From: 9FT-COMBO-48-23 sp964400675
GTDB taxonomy: Bacteria; Chloroflexota; Dehalococcoidia; GIF9; UBA5629
DNA length: 54,613 nt
Assembly (NCBI GenBank): GCA_964400675.1
Contig: CAYNVO010000012.1
Location: forward strand, 1 to 54,613
Reading direction: 5' to 3'
The notes below the pieces were generated by a model. It did not search any database, was not told where the DNA came from, and saw only the letters and a list, made by a program, of their open reading frames with translations. Within the stretch, counting starts at the first letter, position 1; every line of letters starts with the position of its first letter. The position numbers and the translations under genes are program-made. Positions 1-7,750 of this stretch are shown one piece after another.

Positions 1-54
1 AGAGCGAAGCGACCGAAGGATCTGGCTACAAATAAACTCCGCGAACAACCTCAC
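1..54. repeat. Fragment of the TCATTCTGAG-type palindromic repeat
   Basis: The window opens inside a repeat. The segment with GCGAAGCGACCGAAGGATCT and the following bases closely match the copies at about 14546-14610 and 14856-14920. The rest of 1-414 has no gene; it carries the leader elements listed separately. Confidence 0.75.
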
Positions 55-181
55 ATCCCACCTGCCGCCTATATTGCCACACCTCTCAGCGGAAGGATTA
101 TCCCAACCAATATCAACAAGCCGACCGGATATACGTTATTTCCGCAAAATACTAAAATGTTACGCATAGCTAACGCTGAAC

Positions 182-221
182 TTGACAAATATACTTTAAC
201 TTGCATACACTTGAATCAAGT
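182..221 (+). promoter_or_regulatory. Candidate promoter with overlapping palindromic operator upstream of the first roadblock gene
   Basis: A perfect TTGACA lies at 182-187. A palindrome ACTTG-AAT-CAAGT follows at 209-221, about where a -10/+1 region would fall. The same arrangement recurs at 2144-2183 before the fourth roadblock gene. There the palindrome is ACTTA-AAT-TAAGT, so both arms have changed in a compensating way. This supports a regulator-binding site or RNA stem. No good TATAAT is seen at 17 bp spacing; the -10 would be a weak CATACA-like hexamer. Confidence 0.5.
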
Positions 222-264
222 TGTCTATTGGAATGCCCTTGAAAAGAGATGTTTGCCTTCAGGC

Positions 265-304
265 TACCGGATAAAGTCCTGTTAGCAGTAACAGACTTTC
301 GGTA
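265..304 (+). other. Long stem-loop in the 5' leader of the roadblock cluster
   Basis: Three consecutive complementary blocks form one hairpin: TACCG with CGGTA, AAAGT with ACTTT, and CTGTT with AACAG, around a 6-nt loop AGCAGT. It lies between the candidate promoter and the first gene. An AAAGGAGG sequence follows directly but has no start codon in range. It could be a structured leader RNA or a mobile palindrome. It does not match a riboswitch class I can name. Confidence 0.45.
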
Positions 305-414
305 AAAGGAGGTGAGGAAATAGGGAATCTGGTAGAACGAAGCAAACAACAAGACATATAAACTATATTAGAATATAACAACATCAGAAATCGAAAGAAA
401 GGAGGTAAACTCGA

Positions 415-840
415 ATGCCAGATGGTAACATGAAGGATGTATTATCCGAGATGGCAAGGGGACTGGTCGGAACTTACATTGTAATGGTGGCAGATAGCGA
501 CGGTATGGTGCTCGCATCCTGGGAGTCGCCGGAAAACAGAGTTCCCCCTGAAGCCTTCGCTGGGTTCATCCAGATAATTAACGGGTCTATCACCGCCTTC
601 AAACAGTCGACTGTCGGCTTCACCAAGCTAGATGATGTCACATACACTACGCCCTTCACCTATATGATTGCCAAGCCGATAGCTGATGGGGCTTGCTTTC
701 TATTCATAAGTTCGCCGAAGACCGTGCCGCTGGGCATGATACGCATGGCGTGCACTAATTATGCCCCCCGATTGGAGCAGGCTCTACCCGGCCATGAATC
801 ATTGCCTCGAAGGGATGGCATGGGGACAATCGTGCCCTGA
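415..840 (+). CDS. Roadblock/LC7-domain protein, paralogue 1 of 4
   Basis: This 141-residue protein looks like a single roadblock/LC7 domain of the MglB type. It has an N-terminal helix, then a strand-turn-strand around residues 20-35 (VADSDGMVLAS). A second strand near residues 95-101 (FLFIS) is followed by the typical LGMIR turn and a final amphipathic helix. In other bacteria such domains dimerise and regulate MglA-like GTPases in polarity and pilus motility; that role is inferred here. A strong AAAGGAGG site sits upstream of the ATG. Three paralogues follow in the same orientation, and pilus ATPase pilB comes next. No GTPase gene is in the window. Confidence 0.75.
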   Translation: MPDGNMKDVLSEMARGLVGTYIVMVADSDGMVLASWESPENRVPPEAFAGFIQIINGSITAFKQSTVGFTKLDDVTYTTPFTYMIAKPIADGACFLFISSPKTVPLGMIRMACTNYAPRLEQALPGHESLPRRDGMGTIVP

Positions 841-980
841 AGTCAAATGTGCCGGAAATGGGATAAGACCTGTTAACCTGTAAATTCACGGTGTGTTTTA
901 TATAGTACGCGCCTTGAAATGGTCTCATGCCCATGAACGGGACGAAGTAATAGCTACACATAGAAAGGAGGTAACCCTCA

Positions 981-1406
981 GTGCCAGACGGTAATATTAA
1001 GGACATAGTGTCTGAAATGGCAAGGGGAGTAGCCGGAGTCTGGATGGTGACACTGATAGACTCCGACAGCATGGTGCTGGCATCCTGGCAGTCAGCCGAT
1101 AATAAAGTTTCCCCTGAAGGTCTGGGCGGGTTCATGCGGATATTTAATTCCGCAGTAGCCATATTTAAACAGTCACCTCTGGGCTTTAGCAGGTTTGAAG
1201 ATATCATATTCAGCACCACCAACATCCATCAGGTAATTAAGCCTATAGCTGAGTCGAGTTGCTTTCTAGTAGTATCTGCTCCCAGGAATGTGCCTCTGGG
1301 TATGATACGTACTGCATGCATGAATTATGCCCCTCGATTGGAAGCTGCCCTACCTGGCCGTGAGCCGTCGCCGCGAAAAGACGGCACGGGAACTGTAGTC
1401 CCCTGA
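981..1406 (+). CDS. Roadblock/LC7-domain protein, paralogue 2 of 4
   Basis: This is a second 141-residue roadblock/LC7-type protein, collinear with its neighbours and clearly paralogous. It shares the MPDGN start, the hydrophobic strand followed by DSDSMVLASW, the VPLGMIR motif and the YAPRLE helix. The start is GTG, chosen because AAAGGAGGT lies at the right distance and the N-terminus matches paralogue 1. The 140-bp gap to the previous gene holds no obvious terminator, so co-transcription is possible. It probably dimerises with itself or its siblings. The partner is unknown. Confidence 0.72.
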   Translation: MPDGNIKDIVSEMARGVAGVWMVTLIDSDSMVLASWQSADNKVSPEGLGGFMRIFNSAVAIFKQSPLGFSRFEDIIFSTTNIHQVIKPIAESSCFLVVSAPRNVPLGMIRTACMNYAPRLEAALPGREPSPRKDGTGTVVP

Positions 1407-1590
1407 AATCAGACAAGCCAGCAGGGAAAAACAAGCCTGCATTACCTGTAATCTTCGCCCCGGAGCAATCTTCTACTTGAAATCAGACGAGGCAGAACGG
1501 CGAAGGCTGTGTTGATAAAGCGATTGATAGTTAGCTCACCCGATTACCGGAGTAGCCAGGATCAGTAATAGGGAAGGAAACGAATCTATA

Positions 1591-2016
1591 GTGCCGGATG
1601 TGAACATGAACGACATATTGTCCGAGATGGCGGAGGGGCTTGCAGAAATCAGGCTGATCGCCATAGTGGATATCGACAGCATGGTGCTTGCCTACTGGGA
1701 ATCGCCTCAGAATAATCGTTCGCCTGAAGGACTGGGGGGATTTATTCGACAGATTAATAGCACCATCAATGCCTTCAAACAATCTGCTACCCAGTTAACC
1801 AGCCTAAGTGATGTCATCTTGAACACACCCTCAGGCTATATGATATTTAAGCCAATATTCAATGACGCTTGCTTTATAGTCGTGGATGCCCCCGGGAGCG
1901 TGTCTCTGGGCTCTATACGCACGGCGTGCAATAAATACACACCGAGGCTGGAACAGGCTATACCCGGAAATGCATCGCTACCACAGAGTGACCCAATAGA
2001 AACAATCGTACCCTGA
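1591..2016 (+). CDS. Roadblock/LC7-domain protein, paralogue 3 of 4
   Basis: The third 141-residue roadblock/LC7 paralogue starts with GTG after a GGGAAGGAAA stretch, a weaker ribosome site than those of its siblings. It is the most divergent copy: the LGMIR motif reads LGSIR, and the VADSDG segment reads VDIDSMVLAYW. Conserved length and fold pattern argue for a functional protein rather than a decaying one. Divergence among the four copies suggests specialised dimers or different partners, which is inference. Confidence 0.7.
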   Translation: MPDVNMNDILSEMAEGLAEIRLIAIVDIDSMVLAYWESPQNNRSPEGLGGFIRQINSTINAFKQSATQLTSLSDVILNTPSGYMIFKPIFNDACFIVVDAPGSVSLGSIRTACNKYTPRLEQAIPGNASLPQSDPIETIVP

Positions 2017-2143
2017 AAACACAAAAAATCCTCCCTCACCCCACCCTCTCTCATCCCGCATTTACTGTATTATTGCGCCGCTCATAACTCCTTACAAAAG
2101 TCCCGATTAGGACTAAGGTACTACCTGAAATACACTGGCTCAC

Positions 2144-2183
2144 TTGACAAACATACTTTAACTTACATACACTTAAATTAAGT
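2144..2183 (+). promoter_or_regulatory. Second copy of the roadblock promoter/operator
   Basis: TTGACA at 2144-2149 is followed, at the same 27-bp offset as in the copy at 182, by the palindrome ACTTA-AAT-TAAGT at 2171-2183. The bases between the two are nearly the same as in the first copy. It suggests that paralogue 4 has its own transcript under the same control as paralogue 1. Confidence 0.5.
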
Positions 2184-2242
2184 TATCTTTACGGGATGCG
2201 CTGTAGGAGAACCAGGACTCGGGAGAAAGGAGGTCATCTCTG

Positions 2243-2668
2243 ATGGCAGAAACTAGAATGAAGGAATTATTAACTGAGATGGCGGAAGGGCTATCGGGGA
2301 CCTGGGTTATTGTATTAGCAGATAATGATGGGATGTTGCTCTCGTACTGGGCTGCGCCCGAGAATAAACTGCCGCCCGAAATGCTGGGCGGGTTCATACA
2401 GACGATTAACGAGGCAATCGAGGCATTCAAACAATCGGCTACCGGATTCGGCAAGCTCGATGATGTTATATTCAGTATGGGTTTCTCCTCCATCGTGGTT
2501 AAGCCCATGGCCGATGGGGCATGCTTTATGGTAGTTAATTCCCCGAAGACCGTGCCACTGGGCATGATACGCATGGCGTGCCACAATTACGCTCCCAGGC
2601 TGGAGCAGTCTCTACCCGGCCAGGCACCAGTGCCGCGAAGAGACGGCATGGGAACAGTCGTACCCTGA
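2243..2668 (+). CDS. Roadblock/LC7-domain protein, paralogue 4 of 4
   Basis: The fourth 141-residue copy is closest to paralogue 1, sharing the KTVPLGMIRMAC segment and the RRDGMGT tail. It starts at ATG after AAAGGAGGT. It has its own upstream element like that of paralogue 1, so copies 1 and 4 may be duplicates of a whole promoter-gene unit. It directly precedes pilB with a hairpin between them. The likely role is regulation of pilus assembly or cell polarity through a GTPase encoded elsewhere; this is inferred from the MglB family. Confidence 0.73.
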   Translation: MAETRMKELLTEMAEGLSGTWVIVLADNDGMLLSYWAAPENKLPPEMLGGFIQTINEAIEAFKQSATGFGKLDDVIFSMGFSSIVVKPMADGACFMVVNSPKTVPLGMIRMACHNYAPRLEQSLPGQAPVPRRDGMGTVVP

Positions 2669-2692
2669 AACTGAAGAGTCGGAAAAGTGATT

Positions 2693-2731
2693 AAAGCTAT
2701 ACAACCCTGCACATTAGGGGGGTATGGCTTT
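2693..2731 (+). terminator. Hairpin between the roadblock cluster and pilB
   Basis: AAAGCTATAC at 2693-2702 pairs with GTATGGCTTT at 2722-2731 (one G-T pair). An inner CCCT/AGGG stem extends the structure. There is no clear T-run after it, so it may be a weak or Rho-dependent terminator, or a processing site. An AT-rich stretch at 2737-2749 could hold the pilB promoter. Confidence 0.4.
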
Positions 2732-2771
2732 ATGTGTTAAAATATAACCCACAAAACGAGGCGAAGTAGAG

Positions 2772-4544
2772 ATGGCTAAGGCAGATGCCGAGCAAACGCG
2801 TGAGAGCCAGTTCGCACAAAGACTGAAGCAGTATGGCTACGAAGTAACCAGAGATGCCAGGCTCAAAGGCGGCTCAGGAAACGAGCATGCCTTCGCTATG
2901 CTGGCTCACAAAGACGACGGCTTATGCAGCTATGATGTTGTCATCAGCTTGTCCGTCAGCCAGCATGCCGAAGTAGGACTGGGCGCTATATTCGGCTTTG
3001 ACGAAAAATCCACCGATGCCGGCATCATCGATAAAGTCTTCATCGCCATACCCAAACTCGGCAACATGGCTGCCAACTTCGCCCGGCAGCAGCACGTAAA
3101 AGTCTTTGATGAGGCGACGTTAAACGATCTCTTGAATTCAGCGCCGCCATCGGCAGCCAAACACCCCAAGCCAATCGATTTCAGCAGCAAGGCTCACCTC
3201 CTGAAATCTTTAGCCGACCATGGCTACAGGACTGAGGAGCAGGCTAAGGTAGCAGGCATGTCGGGAGCAGAGCATACTTTTGATGTACTGGCTTACATGG
3301 ACGATGGCGTTATCACGCACCCTGTGAGCATAGATTTCCTCTCCGCAGAAGACGAGGTAGGCTTGGAGGCTGTGTCTTTGCTCGATGCCAAAGTCCGTGA
3401 CACCGGCATCGTCCGCAGCGTACTGGTAGCGTCACCTAAACTGAGCGATGAAGCCAGACAATTCGCCGAAGAGCAGCAGATAAAAGTTTTCGAAGCCGGC
3501 AAGGCAACTACTGAGAAGCCGACCGTTGAACCGCAAACACATAAAAAGGTAGCCGCGCAGCCGGACAAAGAGCCTTCAGCGGCGAAAGTAACCGAACCGG
3601 CACCATCTGCCCCAAAGGCTGCCGAACCGACACCCGCCGAACCGGCAGTCCCAGCAGCACTTGCCGGCGTTGCCCGGCTTAACCCGCTGGCTCAATCTCC
3701 AACATCGGAAGCCCTTAATCTAATCCCTGAAAAACTTGCCCGGAAGTACAACGTTTTACCTATCGCGGTTGAGGGCAACACCTTGCGTGTGGCTATGGCT
3801 AACCCTGACGATATTCTGGCTATACAAGCCCTGGCTGCCAAAACCAAGATGAGAATCGAGTCGGCGCCGGCTACACCCTCGGATTTGCAGCAGGCTATCG
3901 ACTTCAACTACAAAGCCTTTGGTGAAATAGCCAAGCAGTTCGGTCTGGCAACACCCTCCATTGATACAGCAGTTGCAGAGAGAGCCGCCACCGAAATGAT
4001 AGCTGATGATTCTCCCATAGCCAAGGCTCTGAATCTCCTGGTCGAAGAAGCTGTGAAGTCACGGGCTTCTGATATTCACATCGAACCTGAGATAGATAAG
4101 CTACGTGTCCGCTATCGCATAGACGGCATTCTTCACGAGGTTACCTCTCTGCCTATCACTGCTCACGGTCCGCTGGTTTCACGTATCAAGATTCTCGCCA
4201 ATATGAATATCGCTGACCCGCGCCGTCCCCAGGACGGTCAGTTCTCAGTCGCCTCTACGGGAAGAGACATCGATATCAGGGTAGCCACCATCAGCACCGT
4301 CCACGGTGAAACGGCAGTGCTTCGCCTTCTGGACAAATCAATGGCAGTCCTGTCCCTGTCCCAGCTCGGTTTCCTGCCTGAGAGCCAGGAAAAGTTCGAG
4401 CGCATGCTTATGGCGCCTTATGGCATGCTCCTGCTCAGCGGTCCTACCGGCGCCGGCAAAACCACCACGCTTTACGCCGCAGTAAACTCCCTCGACAAGG
4501 TGGGACGAAATATCATTACTATACTATTATTGAAGACCCGGTGA
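2772..4544 (+). CDS. pilB: PilB/GspE-type assembly ATPase with two N-terminal Mrr-like domains; N-terminal part of a frameshifted gene
   Basis: This is the N-terminal 590 residues of the ATPase that drives pilus extension at the inner membrane. Residues about 8-118 and 138-240 are two related copies of a fold resembling Mrr-type restriction-endonuclease domains (GxxHxFDVLA pattern), without a visible QxK catalytic motif. A Pro/Ala-rich linker (about 245-300) leads to an MshEN-like domain (about 305-380) and the secretion ATPase core, with Walker A GPTGAGKTT near residue 557. The frame is lost just after NIIT because of two short tandem duplications (4518-4527 and 4532-4553). The missing C-terminus continues in another frame from about 4543. 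This is either a sequence error or an inactivated or phase-variable gene. Confidence 0.85.
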   Translation: MAKADAEQTRESQFAQRLKQYGYEVTRDARLKGGSGNEHAFAMLAHKDDGLCSYDVVISLSVSQHAEVGLGAIFGFDEKSTDAGIIDKVFIAIPKLGNMAANFARQQHVKVFDEATLNDLLNSAPPSAAKHPKPIDFSSKAHLLKSLADHGYRTEEQAKVAGMSGAEHTFDVLAYMDDGVITHPVSIDFLSAEDEVGLEAVSLLDAKVRDTGIVRSVLVASPKLSDEARQFAEEQQIKVFEAGKATTEKPTVEPQTHKKVAAQPDKEPSAAKVTEPAPSAPKAAEPTPAEPAVPAALAGVARLNPLAQSPTSEALNLIPEKLARKYNVLPIAVEGNTLRVAMANPDDILAIQALAAKTKMRIESAPATPSDLQQAIDFNYKAFGEIAKQFGLATPSIDTAVAERAATEMIADDSPIAKALNLLVEEAVKSRASDIHIEPEIDKLRVRYRIDGILHEVTSLPITAHGPLVSRIKILANMNIADPRRPQDGQFSVASTGRDIDIRVATISTVHGETAVLRLLDKSMAVLSLSQLGFLPESQEKFERMLMAPYGMLLLSGPTGAGKTTTLYAAVNSLDKVGRNIITILLLKTR

Positions 4545-4551
4545 AGACCCG

Positions 4552-5193
4552 GTGGAATACCGTTTCCAGGGCATAAACCAGATACAAATAAACGTCAAGG
4601 CAGGCGTAACCTTCGCCGGCGGGTTGCGGGCTATCGTCCGCCTTGACCCTGACGTCATACTGGTCGGTGAAATCCGGGACAGCGAGACGGCTGAGATAGC
4701 CACTCAGTCCGCTCTCACCGGACATCTGGTGCTATCGTCAGTCCACGCCAACGATACCGTAGGCGTACTGTTTCGACTTATCGACCTCGGCGTTGAACCT
4801 TTCCTGATATGCTCCGCAGTCATCTGCATCGTGGCTCAACGGATGGTCCGGCGTGTTTGCCCCAGTTGTGCCCAGGAAGCCACCGCACCCCTGGTGGAGC
4901 AAGCAGCCTATCTCCGCGAAACAGGCGAGGAGCATACCGAGTTCAGCTATGGTGCCGGCTGCAAAAACTGCACCTACACCGGCTATCTGGGCAGGACGGG
5001 CCTTTTCGAAATCCTCACCATGAGCGACAAAATCAAGCACGCCATCGTTACCGGTGCTTCCTCCGCTGAAATCCGTGACCTGGCAATCGGAGAGGGCATG
5101 GTCACTCTAGCCCAGGACGGCATGCTTAAAGCCAGAGCCGGCATCACCACGCCTCACGAAGTGCTGCGCAACGCCTATTCCATAGGTGATTAA
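4552..5193 (+). CDS. pilB: PilB/GspE ATPase, C-terminal part after the frameshift
   Basis: This continues the preceding gene in a shifted frame. It holds the Walker B and Asp-box region (DVILVGEIRDSETA), the conserved HANDT segment, and the CxxC pairs CPSC and CKNC that bind zinc in PilB/GspE. The apparent GTG start at 4552 is an artefact of the break; matching sequence begins about 4543. Removing one ACTAT copy and one GAAGACCCGGT copy joins both parts into one reading frame with the expected IEDPVEY motif. The intact protein would be roughly 800 residues. Confidence 0.85.
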   Translation: MEYRFQGINQIQINVKAGVTFAGGLRAIVRLDPDVILVGEIRDSETAEIATQSALTGHLVLSSVHANDTVGVLFRLIDLGVEPFLICSAVICIVAQRMVRRVCPSCAQEATAPLVEQAAYLRETGEEHTEFSYGAGCKNCTYTGYLGRTGLFEILTMSDKIKHAIVTGASSAEIRDLAIGEGMVTLAQDGMLKARAGITTPHEVLRNAYSIGD

Positions 5194-5319
5194 ACTCTTA
5201 AAACTTCCAACCAGTACTAATGTACTACTCATAGAGCATACGAATCAGCTACAGTTTCCGATGGACATGCCGCTATCAATACTATATGATTAAATATAGC
5301 TACTAAACATTGGAGCAGT

Positions 5320-5338
5320 GGCGAGGTTTAGCCTCGCC
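5320..5338 (+). other. Hairpin in the leader of pilC
   Basis: GGCGAGG (5320-5326) pairs perfectly with CCTCGCC (5332-5338) around TTTAG. No T-run follows. It sits in the 167-bp gap between pilB and pilC, which otherwise shows nothing clear, and could set the relative expression of the two genes. Confidence 0.45.
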
Positions 5339-5360
5339 GGATTATGCAGGCTAAAGTGAT

Positions 5361-6578
5361 ATGGATTATACCTATCTAGGCTACACCGGAGACAGGCAGG
5401 TAGTCAAAGGGAAAGTATCAGCCGCCGATGAGCGGGCGGCGGTAGACATGCTGTCCAACATCGGCTACCGCGTGGTCAGCATTAAGCAGGCAACTTCCAT
5501 CTCCGCCACTCTATTCCCCACTCTATCGGGAATGCAGGCAAAGGTTAAACCGCAAGAGATGGTTACCTTCTCCCGCCAGCTGGCGCTGCTTCTGGAATCA
5601 GGCGTCGGCATCATCCAGGCGCTTGAGCTACTCGAAGCTCAAGCCTCAGACAAAAGCCTGAGAAGGATGCTTGTCAAGGTACTTCACGACCTCCGGGGCG
5701 GCAAATCATTATCGATGGCTATGGCACAGCATCCTAATGTCTTCTCCAAGCTCTACTGCAAGATGATTAACGTCGGCGAGCAAACCGGTGCCCTGGAAAC
5801 CGTGCTCCGGAACTTAGCCGGGTATATCGAGCGCCAGAGCGCATCCATGGCTAAAATTAAGCAGGCAATGATGTATCCCATCGTTGTCTTCTGCCTGGCA
5901 ATCGGTGTCGCCGCCGTCATGATAACCGTCCTCCTGCCACCGCTGATTGATATGTTTGGCAAGTTGGGTGGCACGCTACCGCTACCCACCAGGATGCTTC
6001 TGGGTACGATGGGTTTCCTGGAAAGCTACGGCTTATTTGTATTCGTGGGCATCATCGCTCTGGGTGTAGTCGGTTTCCTGTATAGCCGAACGCCAAACGG
6101 GCGCTACAACCGCGACATGTTCTTCCTGAGATTGCCCTTAATCGGGCGCCTCAACCTGTTGACCGAGTTGTCTAGATGTTGCCGCAGCCTGTCTCTGCTA
6201 TTTCGTTCCGGCCTGCCGCTTCCCGAGGTCATGAACTTAACCATTCAAGCCACCAACAATCGAGTCGTAGCCGGAGCCCTGCGCCAGGTGGAACAGGGCA
6301 TGCTCAGGGGGCAGGGGCTGGCTAAGCCTATGACCAACAAGCGGGTCTTCTTGCCCCTCATGGTGGAAATGACCAGGGTAGGCGAGGAGACCGGCAACCT
6401 GGATGAGTCGCTGGTTGTGGTGGCTGAAAACTTCGAAATCGAAGCCGACAGGCGGACACAGACACTGCTTGGCTTGATTGAGCCGGCGATGACCATAGTA
6501 ATGGGGCTGGGTATTGGCTTCCTGGCACTATCCGTGTTTATGCCCATCTACAGCTCCCTCAGCCTGGTAGGAGGCTAA
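5361..6578 (+). CDS. pilC: Type IV pilus inner-membrane platform protein PilC (GspF family)
   Basis: This 405-residue protein has the usual GspF/PilC plan. A short N-terminal region (DYTYLGYTGDRQVVKG) is followed by two homologous T2SSF helical domains, about residues 65-190 and 270-395. Membrane segments lie near 165-195, 215-240 and 370-400. Typical motifs are FSRQLALLLESGV and the second-repeat MVEMTRVGEETGNL. PilC anchors the PilB motor and feeds pilins into the fibre. It follows pilB, and its stop codon abuts the next ATG, so the downstream prepilin is translationally coupled. Confidence 0.93.
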   Translation: MDYTYLGYTGDRQVVKGKVSAADERAAVDMLSNIGYRVVSIKQATSISATLFPTLSGMQAKVKPQEMVTFSRQLALLLESGVGIIQALELLEAQASDKSLRRMLVKVLHDLRGGKSLSMAMAQHPNVFSKLYCKMINVGEQTGALETVLRNLAGYIERQSASMAKIKQAMMYPIVVFCLAIGVAAVMITVLLPPLIDMFGKLGGTLPLPTRMLLGTMGFLESYGLFVFVGIIALGVVGFLYSRTPNGRYNRDMFFLRLPLIGRLNLLTELSRCCRSLSLLFRSGLPLPEVMNLTIQATNNRVVAGALRQVEQGMLRGQGLAKPMTNKRVFLPLMVEMTRVGEETGNLDESLVVVAENFEIEADRRTQTLLGLIEPAMTIVMGLGIGFLALSVFMPIYSSLSLVGG

Positions 6579-7028
6579 ATGAATAAAAGCCGGCAGCGGG
6601 TGGCGTTTGTAGGTTTTGGCTCTGCTCGGAACGGCGAGCGGGGATTAACCCTGATTGAAATAATTATAGCCCTGGGCATTTTAGCTGCGACTGCCACTGT
6701 CTTCCTGCTCGGCATGTCAACTTCTTCCAAGGCAGTGATGGTCAGCCAGGAGAGAGTAGCCGTTGACAGCCTGGCTAAATCGCAGATGGAATTCATCAAG
6801 AGTCAGGACTACGTAAACACGGATGATTATAACCCTAACGACCCTGATCTTAGTTACCAGCCTATCGCTATCCCCGCTGATCTGGTTCAGCAAGGTTATG
6901 AAATTATAATTCACGACCCGGTGGCTGTGCCCGATGGTGATGTCAACATTCAAAGCATAACAATCGAGGTCACCCGTGACGGGGAGACGGCATTCACTCT
7001 GATTGGATATAAGGTGAACAATCAATGA
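6579..7028 (+). CDS. Minor prepilin (PilV/GspI-like)
   Basis: This 149-residue prepilin has a long basic leader ending in the class III cleavage site ERG-LTLIE at about residue 25, followed by a hydrophobic helix (IIIALGILAATATVFLLG). The Glu at mature position 5 is present. Minor pilins prime assembly at the platform. The ATG starts directly after the pilC stop, with GGAGG within the pilC end. The C-terminal domain is short and its adhesin function, if any, is unknown. Confidence 0.82.
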   Translation: MNKSRQRVAFVGFGSARNGERGLTLIEIIIALGILAATATVFLLGMSTSSKAVMVSQERVAVDSLAKSQMEFIKSQDYVNTDDYNPNDPDLSYQPIAIPADLVQQGYEIIIHDPVAVPDGDVNIQSITIEVTRDGETAFTLIGYKVNNQ

Positions 7029-7045
7029 AGCTGAAAACAAACATG

Positions 7046-7091
7046 TCAATTCACCCTCACCTTAATCCCCTCCCATCGAGGAGAGGGAAAA
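7046..7091. repeat. CCCTCACC-type palindromic repeat between prepilin genes
   Basis: TCACCCTCACCTTAATCCCC is followed by an imperfect CCCTCC/GGAGAGGG hairpin. It belongs to the same short-palindrome family as copies at 12172, 12575 and 15778, and fills most of the gap between the two prepilin genes. Confidence 0.65.
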
Positions 7092-7097
7092 AGAGGC

Positions 7098-7664
7098 ATG
7101 AAAAGGTATAAGACAATGAAGTCAAAGATGGCTGAAAGGGGCTTTACGCTGATTGAGCTGGTGGTGGGCATATCAATAGCCGCCTTCGTCGTCGGCGCGG
7201 CATCGATGACCACCGTCACCATGATGAGGCTAACCCCCCAGAGCAATAACTGGGCTATCGCCCTGCGCCAGGTGCAAAACGCCAGCCACTGGATTTCCAG
7301 CGACGTCCAGATGTCACAAGGAGACATTACTGTAGGTGACGGAAACCCCACGTTCCTGACACTGACAATACCTGAATGGGAAACCGGTGCAGTGGTCCCT
7401 AAAACGTATGTCTATGAGTTTGAGGACATGCCTGATGGTCTGAAAAAGCTGATGCGGAATAACGAAACTGATGGGGGGGAGACCATGATAGCTGAATATA
7501 TTTCTGGCGACAACGATGACACTAACGCTATTTACTATGGCCCGGATGACACGGATAACCCGAACACGCTGACCTTTACCATAACCGCCGTCTCTGGCAA
7601 TGTACCCCCTGTCAGTAGAGACTATGAAGCCACGCAAAGGGTTCCGCCGGCTCCGGCGCCATAG
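7098..7664 (+). CDS. Minor prepilin (PilW/GspJ-like)
   Basis: This 188-residue prepilin has cleavage motif ERG-FTLIE near residue 15 and a hydrophobic segment (VVGISIAAFVVGAASM). The longer, acidic C-terminal domain fits PilW/GspJ-like minor pilins, which cap or initiate the pilus. An alternative start lies at the Met five residues before the basic stretch (MKSKMAERG). It is part of the pilC-prepilin-PilX run but separated from the next gene by a 640-bp repeat region with an assembly gap. Confidence 0.8.
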   Translation: MKRYKTMKSKMAERGFTLIELVVGISIAAFVVGAASMTTVTMMRLTPQSNNWAIALRQVQNASHWISSDVQMSQGDITVGDGNPTFLTLTIPEWETGAVVPKTYVYEFEDMPDGLKKLMRNNETDGGETMIAEYISGDNDDTNAIYYGPDDTDNPNTLTFTITAVSGNVPPVSRDYEATQRVPPAPAP

Positions 7665-7750
7665 CCGGCATGAGGAGATGAAGGATGAAAATGTCAGATA
7701 ATCACCAGCCATTGCCAAGTCTCACTTTGTATAATTCAGAAAGAGCCCTC

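Noticed and set aside
245..320. Cyclic-di-GMP riboswitch in the roadblock leader
   Set aside because: Only a simple extended hairpin is present; the conserved GEMM core and tetraloop-receptor parts are not found.
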